Assembly (NCBI GenBank): GCA_038087015.1
Contig: JASBNA010000008.1
Location: 992,001-1,056,000 of the forward strand
Reading direction: 5' to 3'
Source: Cerrena zonata
Lineage: Eukaryota; Basidiomycota; Agaricomycetes; Polyporales; Cerrenaceae
Length of the DNA: 64,000 nucleotides
In this document: piece by piece, positions 48,431 through 61,003 of the stretch
Layout of the letters: each line of letters starts with the position of its first letter
Position numbering within the stretch: the stretch's first letter is position 1
Position numbers and translations under genes: made by a program
The notes under the pieces: generated by a model
Database searches by the model: none
What the model was told of the DNA's origin: nothing
What the model saw: only the letters and a program-made list of their open reading frames with translations

Positions 48431-49865
48431 TCAGAGACATTGAGAATAGTAGTCTAAACGCAGATAAGAACGAATGTAATGAAATATTAGAAAACCAGAC
48501 TAACCGTTGACTTTCGTGCAAGTGAATGGAGTAGCGCTAGAATAACGAAGGCGAGTTTAATTTGTGCCACTGTCACTTGACATAAATAGACTACATACCA
48601 TCCAGTGGGACCGCTGTATCCACTACCTCCACACTGGCCGTATTGAGTAACGCTGCCAGCTGGACTTGAGGTTTGCGCAGGGGGGGCGGCAGTTGGTGCG
48701 ACAGTGGTCTGCAGGAAGCAAATGATGAGAAGGAGGACGCCAGAGCGTAGTATTACACTCACCGGAGCAGGGGCAGGGGCAGGGGCAGAAGAGCCGGATA
48801 CACTACCGTACAGAGGGGGGCCAGGGATCACGTAGGTGGTCTCGGTCTGGGCTGCGTTGGTGTAAAGGTTAACAGTGAGACCGGGGTCTGGCAGAAACTT
48901 CGTTAGAATCATTGATTCATACGCGAAATGTGATTCTGACCGTTGTCACTGTAAGCTCCCGGGAATGAAACAAGTTCATCAGCAGTAGGAGCTTTGCTTC
49001 CTCCGCCAGTGATTTGGATCTGAGCACATTCAGGGTAGAATTGCTAATTGAGAAGGTCGATCAGAAATTTCATCGAAACCGGTACCGAAGACATAAACTC
49101 ACAGCAGGAAGCGAGTGAAGAGCGATGGTCTCGAAGCGGATGAGATAGTTGCCGGAGGGGACGGAAGAAGGGATGGTCGTCGTCCAGGATGAGTTCTGGT
49201 CGATCATCTTTCCGGATCCCCAGTAACCATCTCCAATGGTACCAGATAATAAACCAGCCTCGTCAATCTTGAACTATAGACCAATGAGTTGTACGCCCAA
49301 GTCAATCTTGCGCTAGGTTACTGACCCATTTGAGTGTGCTAGCATCGGCACCTGTGCAGCTAGATCCGGGACATTCCGCAAGGTAGGTCAACTAAGTGTA
49401 ATGTCAGATACTGGACTACGAAAATGGCAAGATTTCCTACCATGGGTCCGAAAGCGTGGGGCCAGACTTGGTTCCAGTAGGCTGTAACTTCTGATCCAGC
49501 AGCAACGGTAGCGGTCAGTTGAAGAGCACCGGAGGTGCCATCGTCGTTACAAGCAATAGTTGGATCGGTGGCAACGGTGATGGGGTTACTATTGAGGAGT
49601 CTATTAGACTTCATGATAAACGCGTAAAAAGTATACTGACTAAGTCGCCCAAGGCCTTTGGATCGTGGTCTGTCCTGTGGGGCTGTTGTAGGGAGCCCTA
49701 TGGATCGTTGAGGTTGAATTATGCTTCTTTAGATAAAGATAATAAAATAACATACCAGCCTTGGTACCAGTTACCGGCGTTTGAATAGGCGAGAACACCG
49801 CCGTGTGCAAGTACCTGGGGTACTGCAGCAGAGGCTATTGCGAGGAGGCTAGCGAACGCGAACAT
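48431..49865 (-). CDS. AA9 lytic polysaccharide monooxygenase with C-terminal CBM1
   Basis: Ten exons: 49756-49865, 49641-49697, 49441-49588, 49326-49391, 49103-49273, 48941-49043, 48763-48887, 48599-48708, 48505-48536, 48431-48453; 945 nt, 314 aa. Signal peptide [20 protein letters not shown] is followed directly by His21, the N-terminal copper ligand. WPHAFGPM gives the second ligand His100, and QFYPECAQI the axial Tyr187. Then come an Ala/Pro/Ser/Thr linker and [20 protein letters not shown] (CBM1, about 283-314) with its cysteines and the aromatic residues of the cellulose-binding face. Family role: oxidative cleavage of crystalline cellulose outside the cell, needing an electron donor and peroxide or oxygen. 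The GMC enzyme at 24 kb could supply peroxide, but this is only inference. Confidence 0.95.
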
Positions 49866-49932
49866 GATATTTCTGCGTATGAAAGACTGCTTTCGAACTT
49901 GTTGCTAAGGACCGCAAGCTCGTTCGGGAGGG

Positions 49933-49939
49933 TTTTATA
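49933..49939 (-). promoter_or_regulatory. TATA box of the AA9 gene
   Basis: TATAAAA on the minus strand about 70 bp upstream of the ATG at 49865, a good match in sequence and position. Confidence 0.6.
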
Positions 49940-52900
49940 CTGCCCCGGAGACGTCACTATGTGCGGGGTATTTGCGGGGGACAGGGTTAAGGACCTGATC
50001 AACATGTGGAAAGAATGGAAAGCCGTGGAGTATCAGGGACGTGTGGCCTTGCGATATAATTCGACGGCACCGACGAAGAAAACGGCAAACCGATTCTGCG
50101 GTTAATCTTCGCTGGAGTGCGAGAGGAAAGCATCATCTGGCTAGCCAAACGGAACGATTAGAATTAAATAGTTCTAAGAATAGAGCATTGTACATGTTGC
50201 AGGGCATGTTTGCTGCATAGGCGTAACGTTGACTCTCGTATGCGTGATTGTACTTCTAGCCAAAAACGGATTGTGTTCGGGTTGTATTCGGGTGGTGCGG
50301 ATATTTTCCAGTGGCCGACGCTGCAGCTAGGAAAAATGAGTCATGTGAGAAATCTATTATTAGAAGAAGTTATTACTATTTGTCAAAGAAAACTTGTGCC
50401 AGTGATATCTATTGTATCACTGTGTCAGGGGAAAATAAGATCCCGTTCGTAACGCAATGTTACTAAAGTTTGCAGAAGCTCGGCGAGTACGAACGCCACA
50501 AGGTCATAGGTCGACTCCTTTGCGTGTTGTCATATGAGAAGAGTTCTCTCTATGTGGATATCGTAGCAGAGATGTGTTACCTTTGAGTGCTCTAACCCTA
50601 AGTGTCTACCCTTGGAAAGTCATTCGACATCAAGCTCCTCCGGCGGAAGAACTGCGCGTCCAACTTGAAACCAGGGTATTGGTACTTAGAGCGACTTATA
50701 CATTATCAAGGCTAGATGTTGTATAAGTTGCGATACTAGAGCTCATGGCAGTATGAAGGGACGAGATGAATGTCCGTCCGGGAACAAGGACGGGACAATG
50801 TGAAAGTTTCAGTTGTAGTCGCTGTCACGGTAACAGACTCTCCGTGGCTATGTACAATGTAAGCACTGGCAATCGATCGACCAAACTCAGTGAATTCAAG
50901 TCTCCCTCCTCGCCATATATAACATAAGAGCATAATGCCGCTAGTTAGTCTGTATCAGGACACAAATAGTATATTCACGTATTCATTACTGCGAATAGAA
51001 GTATACATATAATAAGATCGTATCACACTTTGAATGGACAACAACAGCAAGCCGAAGTCTCCCAGAATGCACGATAACTCTCTACCCGAGATAGCACCGT
51101 ATGGTCTAAAGCAAGACAGCAGAGGTGAAGTTGTTGATACGGGCTCAAGTAGACCGAAGAGCGAAGTGACGCTATTCTTCCCTATCATGGAGCCAAATGT
51201 AGGTTTCTTCCTGTGATCTTATGGGCAGTAATTCCAGGTGCGAGAATTGGGGCAAGAGATTGCTACATTCACTATACTTTTGTAAGTCGCCATCCAGCCA
51301 TCCAACCGACGCTTTCCGAATATTTGTTATGCAAAAGATAGAAACGTCAATAAGGAAGGGGTTGTAATCCTCCGATCCCGAATTAAGCTCTCGAGGTAAG
51401 GTGTCAACAAGACCACAGTCAGATGTCCTGGTGAAAGGTTTGACGTCAACATCGATTGACATAGCAGTACTTGTATATTGGCGACGTACCTAATTAAGCA
51501 CCTGGAAGGTCCTTTAGGTCACCATCATACCCACGAGACATAAGTACATCTCGCAGTTTTCAGTCGCTTTAGCAAATACGTGATGTCGTAATATTGCCTC
51601 GATGTCGATTTGTATCATAGTTTGCAAACGAGACAGAATTTGAGATTTAGTCGACACGCCGAGACGCTGTCCTTACGATCATGAGCATACGTGAATATAC
51701 AGATGAGTTCGAGCGGCAGCCGGTTGAGAAGGGTACTGGCACAAGTGTTAGAGTCGTTAATGTCATGCATGTGTGGGGGAAGGAAATGGATGCTAATGCT
51801 AGTGGTGGGAGGGAGGGATCCAGGAAACGCTTGGATGAGCAAACGTCACGGTTGCAACCTTTATACGATAAGTAATAAGGCGTCACAGATCCCTGGTCAC
51901 GTCCTTGGCATTGGTATCTAGCAAGGACATACGATGAATGAGCCAGATGTTACACAGGCTATGATGATAACGTGGTTTGGAACAAGAAATTCCGGAACAT
52001 CGACACATGCAAACTTACCCGTCTATCAGTTTCGACCGTTGTTACGCCACAGTATCGAAACCACATCGATATAAAACGATGCTTCGTTTACGATTTAGTC
52101 AGTACATGTCCTAAACTGAACACTAGCCTGGCAATCGGGATAAGACCCAACTTCGTCACCAAGGTAACTAACAAGTGAAGCTTGGAAAACTGGCGCTTAG
52201 TCAAGAAAGGTGCTCAACTTCAAGCTTCAAGCCGTAATGGAGCGAGTTGGATAGTCTAATAGACGATTCCGAGCTTCATGTACCTTCTGAAACAAACGTT
52301 GCACTTTATGAAGAGGGAGGGTGTCGTCGAAACGTCTCCACTCGATTTATAGCGAGTGTTCAGCTCAGTTGCACCAGGTCGAATTTAAGTACTTGGGCGG
52401 CCAAGTGTCTTAATTGACTCTATTTCTGCTCGAGTTCTCCCATGGACGATCCTACTAATATATTACCTCCGAGTGTCGCCGGTGGTGTTCAGGTGATCTT
52501 GTAGCTCCTACATTTTCTCGTTTTTAACCTTTATACGTACTATTCTTTTGAGTATACGTACTTATCGTCACTATACCTTCATCTCCTGTCCCGATTGTTC
52601 CCTATCATGCACCCGGCACCGTCTGCAGTGGTATCACAGACACGGACCAAGGATCATCGATCACTGGTCTGTCAAACCCATATACCTGCGCATGGGAGCT
52701 AGTGCTGCGGAGAAGACGTTCATCTCAATGCAATTGGAAGCTACTAGGAACCGCAGTATAATGTTCTAGTAGCTAGTGTGTAGGTAGTATGAATTCAGAA
52801 TTATGCCGCGATACTATAACTCACTGGCGGCGTTCCATGTTTTAGATTAGATTAGATCTTGTTGATCACATATCAACGCGATGATCTAGTGGCTATGACA

Positions 52901-53544
52901 TTTTATAATGTTTGCGACAAACGCTACGGTCGACACCGAACGAAATACTACCAATGTTTTTATCCCGTCTGAATGTGATTGACAATCGTTTTACTGTGCT
53001 CTATTGATATCGCAATGACGTGTAACACCTTCATGGTAGCTCAATTGAGCCTGCAGGAAGGGGAAGAGTAGGGGAAAGAGGCGGAGGAGGCATACCAATA
53101 GGACTGCTTTTTTCTCACCAGAAAACAAAGCATTCAGTTCGAGCTGCCGCAGCTACTCATTAGTACGTCAGAGACGTGTATCATAAGACCTAGCCTGTGA
53201 ACTTCACGTACCAAAAGGAGCTTATCAAGCCTCATCTATGCCGTGTAGAAGTCGCGATGTGACACAAGGAAACACGCGTTGTCCAGAACCACTTCACCCT
53301 CGATAACTATATATCAACACAAGCCACTCTCGTTCTGGGGATCATCACGTCTCTTACTCTGGTGAGTACTCTACTCCCCGTCTGCGGTGCTCGATCTAGA
53401 AGTCACTGGGGATCCACTGAGCCTGTTGTCGCGCTCGTGGATCTTTGGTGGTATTCTGACTGGCCTCCGCTGACCTATCTCTCAATCGATCGTTACTTAT
53501 TTCTCAGAAAACTCTGTGTAACTTTTAACCCTGCTTTAGATACT
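49940..53544. other. 3.6-kb gene-poor region
   Basis: Only short frames. Apart from an F-box-like fragment at 51615-51842, nothing can be supported. The last 200 bp are the promoter of the Argonaute gene. Confidence 0.45.
51615..51842 (-). pseudogene. F-box-like fragment
   Basis: A 75-codon frame contains LLNRLPLELICIFTYAHD, which looks like the first helix of a basidiomycete F-box. No leucine-rich continuation follows in any frame, so it is either a first exon whose partner I could not find or a relic. It is not closely related to the AT-rich trio at 10-19 kb. Confidence 0.3.
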
Positions 53545-56500
53545 ATGTCCGATCGTGGCCGTGGAGGGCCCCGTGGTCGTGGTCGAGGAGAAGGCGGCGG
53601 TCCTCCTCCTCAACGTGGTCGAGGAATCGGTGGTCCTGCTCCTCGGGGCCGGGGTGCTCATTTGCTCGGTACACCAGCTCAGGGTGGACCGGGTATACCG
53701 AGCAATCATGTCACTGCTGTCGGTGTCAAACGATCTGCATTTGGTACTGCCGGCAGGGCGATCCAGGTCATCACGAACCACTTCGAGGTCAAGATCCCAC
53801 AAGGGCTCATTTATCACTATGATGGTAAGATACACAAACAGATTCATTTTCGTATCGAACTGACCCTTTCAATATAATAATGATCAGTCGGTGCGTTGAC
53901 GTTTGACCGTATATTTGGCTGATGTCGTCATATTCAACATTCATTTAGCAATCACCCCGGATAAGTTGCCTGCCAGGGCCAATATGGAGCTACTAGTGCG
54001 TCTCCAGGAAGTACTGGAGCCTGGAATCTTCACTCCAAGAGGAGTGTATGATGGTCGGAAAAATCTCTTTTCCATCCGACGCTATCCATTTGAGAATGAC
54101 ACTAGAACGGTAAGCTCCACATTCTGTAGGATATCATTTATCTTTAACTCTGGTTCAGTTTGACGTTACCCTTGGAAATACTCCCGCTCAAGACTCTCCA
54201 GGAAATGCCCAGAAGCCGAAAAAAGGACCCAAGGGCTACAAAGTCAAACTGACTAAAGTAGCGGAGATCAATCCAGAGTACGCTCGTTGATCCAGAATCC
54301 CTGTTATATTTTCTTATTCTTTCTAGACTCCTCTCTCAGTTTACGCTCGGTAATCAGTCTCATGCCGAAGAAATCTTGACCACCATCACGGTGCGCATGT
54401 TTTGAATCAATTTCATCTACTTTTATCTGATCCTCACGGTTTTGGTAGGCCCTGAACATTGTAGTTCGAATGGAACCTACTATCAGGTATCCATTCAATG
54501 TGCGGTCCTTCTTTACGAAGGACGAGAGACAGGATATTGGAGGCGGCCTAGAGCTGTGGAGGGGCTACTTTCAGTCTGTCCGACCCGCCATCGGCAAGAT
54601 GGTAATCAATCTCGATATCTCGACTGGCGTTATGTATAGGGCCGGGCCTCTGATCGAGTTGTGTCTCCAATTCTTGGGTAAAGATAAAGCTGCTGTACTT
54701 TCACCGACACAAGGATTCCCAGAAAGGGAACGACTTCGACTTCAGCGCTTTGTCTCTGGCCTCAGAATAACCTCACCATTTGGGCCTCAAGCCGGTCGTC
54801 CTCGAGGAATACGGAAGCTGACTGCGGCAGGCGCATCCGCACTTAGCTTCACACCGAGGGATGGACCCGCAACAACCGTCGCTCGATTCTTTCAGCAGAC
54901 CTACAACAGACAGGTCCGCTATCCAAACATCGTCTGTGCTGAGGTGTGTTTTCCATTTATTTGATCTATGTTATTTGCTGAGATATATCATTACAGCTTG
55001 CTAGCGGTGCGATCATCCCGTTAGAGTTCTGCGATGTCGTCGAAGGGCAGATTATGCGAAAACAGTTCCCACAAGAGAAGACCGATGCGATGGTCAAGTT
55101 CTCAACGAAGAAACCCGCCGACCGCCTCAATAGCATCATGAAAGGATTGGGAGTACGTATTCATTTGTTGATTCATGTTTTGATACAAGCTTATCCATTC
55201 CAGGTTCTCTCATATGGCCAATCGGAATACATTCGGGTGGGTCTCTGTCAATATTGTAAATATCATTGATATCCATTTGTTGATATAATACTTAGGCGTT
55301 CGGATTGGACGTGGCGACTCAAAATCCGCTAGTTGTGAATGCGCGCGTCTTGGACCCTCCGCGGATGTTATATAGAGGGCCCCAGGCTTCCGTTGTAAGA
55401 TAGGCCGATTGTAGCGTCGGCGTCTGACTAATTCAACTGTCTTTTTCATTCAGATGCCCCGAGATGGGGCTTGGAATATGTGCGTATCAGGATTCACAGG
55501 GCCTAGATACTGACTCGATAAACTCTCTAATAGGATCCAGAAGAAGTTTTACCAGCCATCAAGCGTGAAGGGCTGGGTTGTTGTCATCTACGAACCACGC
55601 TTTAACGATCAGGCCGCCCAAAGCATGGTCCAAGGCCTTGTTCAAACATGCGGAGAAACCGGTAAGCATTCATTTTTTGTACTACTCGCATTCGTAATTC
55701 TCAACAAAAAGCATGAAGGTGTCGTCTTTCAGGACCAGCAACCACCCATCATCCGACAAAACGGACAAGGTAACATTGGTGATGTAAGTCGACGACGTTT
55801 GTATCACTCGAGTTCCTTCTGATGATTTGGCGGTTCTTTCGTAGCAACTGAAACAAGCTGGCACGGCTCTATATCGGAACAAAGGGTATCCGCCAGATCT
55901 CATCGTGGCGGTATTACCACAAGGGAGCGCTGACATATATCAAGCAATTAAACAGTTTGTGTATTTCCTGATTTTGTATAACCCTCTTTGACCCTTTATG
56001 TTCCTTTCAGCTTTGGAGACGTAACGGTACGCTTGTGCATTGAATTACTAAGCCATCTTTACTCATTCCGTCTACAGCAAGGTGTCGCAACCCAGTGCCT
56101 GAGCTCACAAAAGTGTTCTCGGGCCAATCAACAGTACTACGCCAACGTCGCCCTGAAGTGAGTCTCATCACTCTCGATCAAATTGTCACATTGCTTATAA
56201 CACCTCCACCAGAATCAATGTCAAACTCGGGGGCATCAATACCGTCCCGGACCCACGCTCCGTATCGATTTTGACCGATCCCAGTAATCCTACTATTGTG
56301 ATGGGAGTACGTATGTCCCCTTTCTTGTACAAACCAATTCTGATCTGCGGTTTCAGGCTGATGAAATCCATCCCGCACCGGGTCCGGGTTCAGACACGAA
56401 ACCCTCGTTCACGGCGGTCGTCGCTAGTGTCGACTCTGACAGTGCAAAATATATTGCTGACTGTCAAGTCCAAACTGGTCGGAGACAGATGATTGATGAC

Positions 56501-57502
56501 CTAAAGGGTATGACTAAGGTATGTTCTACGCAGCTTTGCTGTCTTCTCTGTGATTAAATGCAACTTATGTAGGCTTTGCTTGGCAAATACATGGGATACA
56601 GAAAGAACGTCGAGAAAAAAGCCAATAATCGACCTAAACGACTACTATTCTTCCGTGGTGAGTCATCCAATCACTTGAAGTATCTTTTGTTTCTCTCACT
56701 CACTCATCTCCGAAGATGGCGTTTCTGAAGGACAATTCCAACAGGTGTTAGACTTAGGTGAGCACTTGGCTCCTTACGGTGTCATTGAAACCTGACGTTA
56801 GACCTGGTCTAGAATTGCCATTGATTAAAGGTTCGTATGGTTATTGAAATGACCCTACATGATACTCATCTTCATGTTTAGAGGCTTGTGTCGAACTTGA
56901 AGTTGATCCAAAAATCACGATAATCGTCGTCGGGAAGCGACACCACGTTCGATTCTTCCCTAGGAGTGGTGCCGATGCCGATAGGAGTACCAATTGCCGA
57001 GCGGGGACTGTCGTCGATAGGGACATAACCTCTCCCCTCGAAAATGACTTCTTCCTGCAGTCCCATGCGGGTATTATCGGAACTTCACGACCAGCACACT
57101 ATAACGTTCTCTACGACGAGAACAACTTCACGTATGCTTCCCTTACTGTCGCCTAATTGTTTTGTGACTTACAGTATCCACATCTCTTCCAGCCCCGATG
57201 GACTTCAATCTCTTTCGTTCGCCCTGTGTCACGTTTACGCACGGAGCACCCGGTCTGTTTCCATACCGGCCCCTGTATATTGTATGTCATTCTATCACCA
57301 CTACTTCCATGTTTCATACCACTGAACAAGCATAGATGCGGATATTGTATGCTCTCGAGCTAAGAACCACTACCAACCTGGAACAAACCTCGACTTGTCG
57401 GATACGGGCACTGTGGACAATGCGACGGAACGGCTACAACAATATAAAGACAATTTCAAACCGCTTCATCAAAAGATGCAGCAGCTCATGTACTTCTCCT
57501 AA
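53545..57502 (+). CDS. Argonaute (RNA-silencing effector), with Gln at the glutamate-finger position
   Basis: Exons: 53545-53824, 53888-53890 (3 nt, likely), 53949-54109, 54159-54277, 54327-54390, 54449-54943, 54997-55152, 55204-55236, 55296-55394, 55454-55479, 55534-55661, 55719-55783, 55845-55954, 56011-56026, 56078-56157, 56213-56306, 56357-56518, 56573-56657, 56716-56757, 56813-56830, 56882-57131, 57193-57281, 57336-57502; 2742 nt, 913 aa. RGG-rich N-terminus (1-75), N domain, PAZ, MID ([12 protein letters not shown] region), PIWI. Slicer residues: Asp645 (GADEIHP), Asp726 ([11 protein letters not shown]), Asp861 (VYYAD); the second position, Glu637 in human AGO2, aligns with Gln687 (GRRQMIDDL). 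Family role: loads small RNAs and silences targets. Reduced slicing is possible but not shown. Confidence 0.93.
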
Positions 57503-58947
57503 GCCTTGCAGACTCTTGTTTTTCGAACGAATATGTTGCGGATAGGTCTCCTACGTCTGGTTACCCCATTCATTTCCGAGCTCATTCGAGTCCCTTCATG
57601 CTATATTGTTTGAGTACGGTACTTTGACGGTCTTCGAGTGTCTTTTGCTTTTGAAATGTTATGCAAATTTTCTGGAATGTAGTATATGTTGAACAATAGT
57701 ATTTGGCTACTATCTTCTATATGATTGTGTTCAGAGCTTTGCATCATATGTACCTCTCAATGTCAAGCGCTTACCATATGAGGAAGGACGCATTTCAAAA
57801 ACGGCAATTACTCCTTTCGTTGTATCTCCAATGACCTAACGACTTATTTTCCCTTAAACGAGTAGTGTACCCCGGTATACCAGAGGTCTCGTCATTACGT
57901 GTGGGTTAGAGCTCACGGCGGCGTTATGTACGATGGCACCATCCGTAAGTGCTTTCTTGCGAGTCGATGTTCACTAAAACAGTACCTCCGGACTTGAGGT
58001 GTAACACTGCCAGTGCTTCGCTAGAGTCTAAGATTTAATCTTGATTCAAATTTCCCGGACTCTAGATCTCGTATCGACTCGAAAATAGACCAAGAGATAA
58101 GCTATATGGGGAGTTAGGCCCGAATGTTGTTGTCGATCTCGACGAGTTGGTGTATAAGGTTTGTACGAGACATTGAACTGGAACCGGTATTAATGACCAT
58201 TGTTTAGGCCCCTTCTTTTGATATAGTCATACCACTAGTCACGGCTTCAACCTGACTCATGGTTATAAATTGCCTGTGGCACTACTTCATGCATTGCGTT
58301 GAGTCAATAGCTACTGCGCATCTGACTATGGTGGTAGGGTATATGCCTTAAGAAGCAGAGAAACCTGATCTTCGAAACTGCTTTTCGGTTCTTCCCGTAA
58401 CGAAATGACTCTGACTCAGAAGCTCTAGTTCCGCTCCTCCTGTCAATGAGTCCTAGATCCTTCAGATCAGAGCACCAGAAAAACTATTTAATGGTCGGAC
58501 GCATGCTGATTCCTATTGCTATTGGTGAGTCAATGAGCTTCGTTCAAACTCTAAGCCTCCATACTCTGAACGCCCGCAACAGCCTTGCAGTACTTGTTCT
58601 GAATGAATCCATCAGAAGTTATACTCGTTTCCTGGGTCCTTGGGCAATGCTGAGTCTGCGCACCCCAAGTTCGATCCTGTAGAATAGCTATGATTTCTGC
58701 ATTGTGCGTAGTCCTTCTATTCGTCTTGCTGTTGCCTCACCATACGCACGTGGACCATAGTATATGTATATCTTCGAATGGACTTTTGGGGACAAGCCAA
58801 GAGTAACCCACTGCTCACTCAGTGTTCGGTCCCATCGCATAAATTCTACTACTCCTAACAACACACTTCCTCCAGTTCGAACCTGTACGTTTACGTTTCC
58901 GCTGTCATCAATATTTCGAAATAACATAGTTGATGAACTAGGCATAT
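57503..58947. other. intergenic
   Basis: Between Argonaute and the decayed HET-like gene. Frames such as 58446-58682 and 58688-58999 show no domain. Confidence 0.5.
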
Positions 58948-60030
58948 ATGGTTTACAAATGGCCACCATTCCGTCTTTCCGCCGAGGTAGACAGGTCACG
59001 AAGATTCGTTTTCACAGACGCTCTATGGTTAGGTGGGAAACGCGACGGGCACCCTCTCACAGAGTTTGATAACTACTGTCGACCTCGAGCACCCGATGAT
59101 GCACTCGGAGCACGAGCCGCTCTCCTCCAACATCAATTCACATTCGGGTTGCTTGAGACCGTTACCGAGAAAAAGGTTCCTGAATCACAGCTCCTCAAAG
59201 TTATGGACGGGCAGACGTATCTTACTGATACGAATATTTTCGGTATGATGGTCGACTGGCACAAGAAAATTCGCTCCGTCACAGACAAACGCGACAATGA
59301 CTCATACGCAGAAAGAGTAGGTGCAGCCCTTAACGCAGCACACAGTCAACTTCAAGACGAGATGTCGAGTGGGGTTTACTCCTCTAACAACTCCGATGCA
59401 CTCAATTTACTCCCAAACGACCTCTACCTCATCGTAGCATCTTTTGGGGCAATCGCCGAGACTATCATCGCTATCGCATATATTTCCTTCCGCATAAGCT
59501 CCATTTTCAGTGGGGGGTGGCCAGGGTGGGGTTTTGTCCATAAATATTCCCGGTACCAGACCAATAGGATGGTGTACAAAGGATGGTGCCCGTTCACGAT
59601 CCATATGCTCAAATCCGTTGGTGTGAGTGCATACAATTATGCTAGCACCCGGGGCCCCTTTTTGCCAGCTCAGCATAAGCCTAATTGCGAGCGGAGCGAG
59701 CATACATTGGTTAGGGGTGTAGTTAGGGAACAAACAAGTACAAATTTCACGTTTCAATTTCAAACTCCGCCAGTCGCATACAATCTCTCTATATCTCAGG
59801 AAGTTGCGCATAATATTAGCAATAAATTGCACTATTGGATTCACAGCATGTAATTCTACTATGCTAGAGTTTTTCGGCTTGAAAATTGAAGTATTTGTGC
59901 TATTGCAGTAGGCATCCTAGCATCGACTGCCACACCGTGACACACAACGCGTTCAAGTCACGTACTGTTACCTCTTCGTCTTGCATGGGATGTCACATGT
60001 CACATGTCACCGTTCATAATTCCACGGACT

Positions 60031-61003
60031 GTGGGGGTGGGCGAAGCCCACCTCCGGTGCGTCGTGTTTGGCTTTGTTTGTACCCACTTGTTTTCGAAAG
60101 AAAGTCGGCGGTGCACGAAACTCGTACTTTCTAGGAATCATGGGAAAACTTTGGCAGAGGGTGTTGTTTAGTTATGTGTAATGCAACTTCCTATGGAAGG
60201 ATTTAATAAAATTCAGGCTTATGGCTGTGATAGTACCTGTAAGTAGGCTTATAAATGAGAACAAAAACAAATCCTTCCATAGGAACCCAGATGACGAGTA
60301 TATATGATTATTGTTCCTCTAGTTTATCGTAATAATGTGTCTGAAGAGAGTAAGGTGCACCGCAAGTATAACCTTGAGATGAGTGACAAATGGTGTCACA
60401 AATGTGTAATGAGCCCGTTATAGGCATGTGACAGGGGGATTCAATGAGTACATATCTGAATGTTATTCAACTTCTCATAGAGCTTCATTATTTGACGATC
60501 AGTTTGGGATACATTACACACCAGAGATGCCAGAGGAATGGATAGAAGAGCATAAAACAGTGACAGAATGTCAGTTTACTGACTCTAAGAAGTCAAACTG
60601 CGCATACAACGAGAACAATACTCACAGATGTCATGAGCAGGCTCCTATTCAGAGTCTCAGAGCTCCAAATGAATATATACTTATTCAAAGCAGCGATCGC
60701 TGCAATGGGTTATGCAGGGAGCACAAAATAATACCTCCAATGAATGTTGGGAGGCCGAGGAGGAAGCAAGATGGAAGATTTATGATCATCTAATGACTAT
60801 TTGGACATATTCATTGGTTTATGTCTACATAGACTACCCACACTAGAATCCCGGCCTAGCACCCACTGTGTTTAATTACCTTGTTTCCACACAATTCCCT
60901 TTTTCTTCGAATTGCCACCTTCCGCATTGGAAGATAACAGAAATATGGTGGCTGTGTGCTTATTAAGCACGACGCACTGGAGGCGGGCTTCGCCCACCCC
61001 CAC
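60031..61003. mobile_element. 973-bp element with terminal inverted repeats and 5-bp target duplication
   Basis: The left end at 60031 (gtgggggtgggcgaagccca) is matched as reverse complement by the right end (tgggcgaagcccgcctcc read from the minus strand at 60979-60996), giving about 36-bp repeats with few mismatches. The direct repeat ggact flanks both sides (60026-60030 and 61004-61008). The ends are themselves palindromic (gggcgaagccc). No transposase is recognised. Its 121-codon frame at 60428-60793 has no known domain, so the element is probably non-autonomous. It interrupts the HET-like gene. Confidence 0.8.
60188..60285. repeat. 17-bp perfect inverted repeat inside the element
   Basis: ttcctatggaaggattt at 60188-60204 is the exact reverse complement of aaatccttccataggaa at 60269-60285, with 64 bp between. 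This could be a nested small element or a hairpin. Confidence 0.85.

Noticed and set aside
60428..60793. 121-codon frame inside the inverted-repeat element, considered as a transposase
   Set aside because: No catalytic triad or zinc-finger pattern could be recognised; too short for a known transposase.
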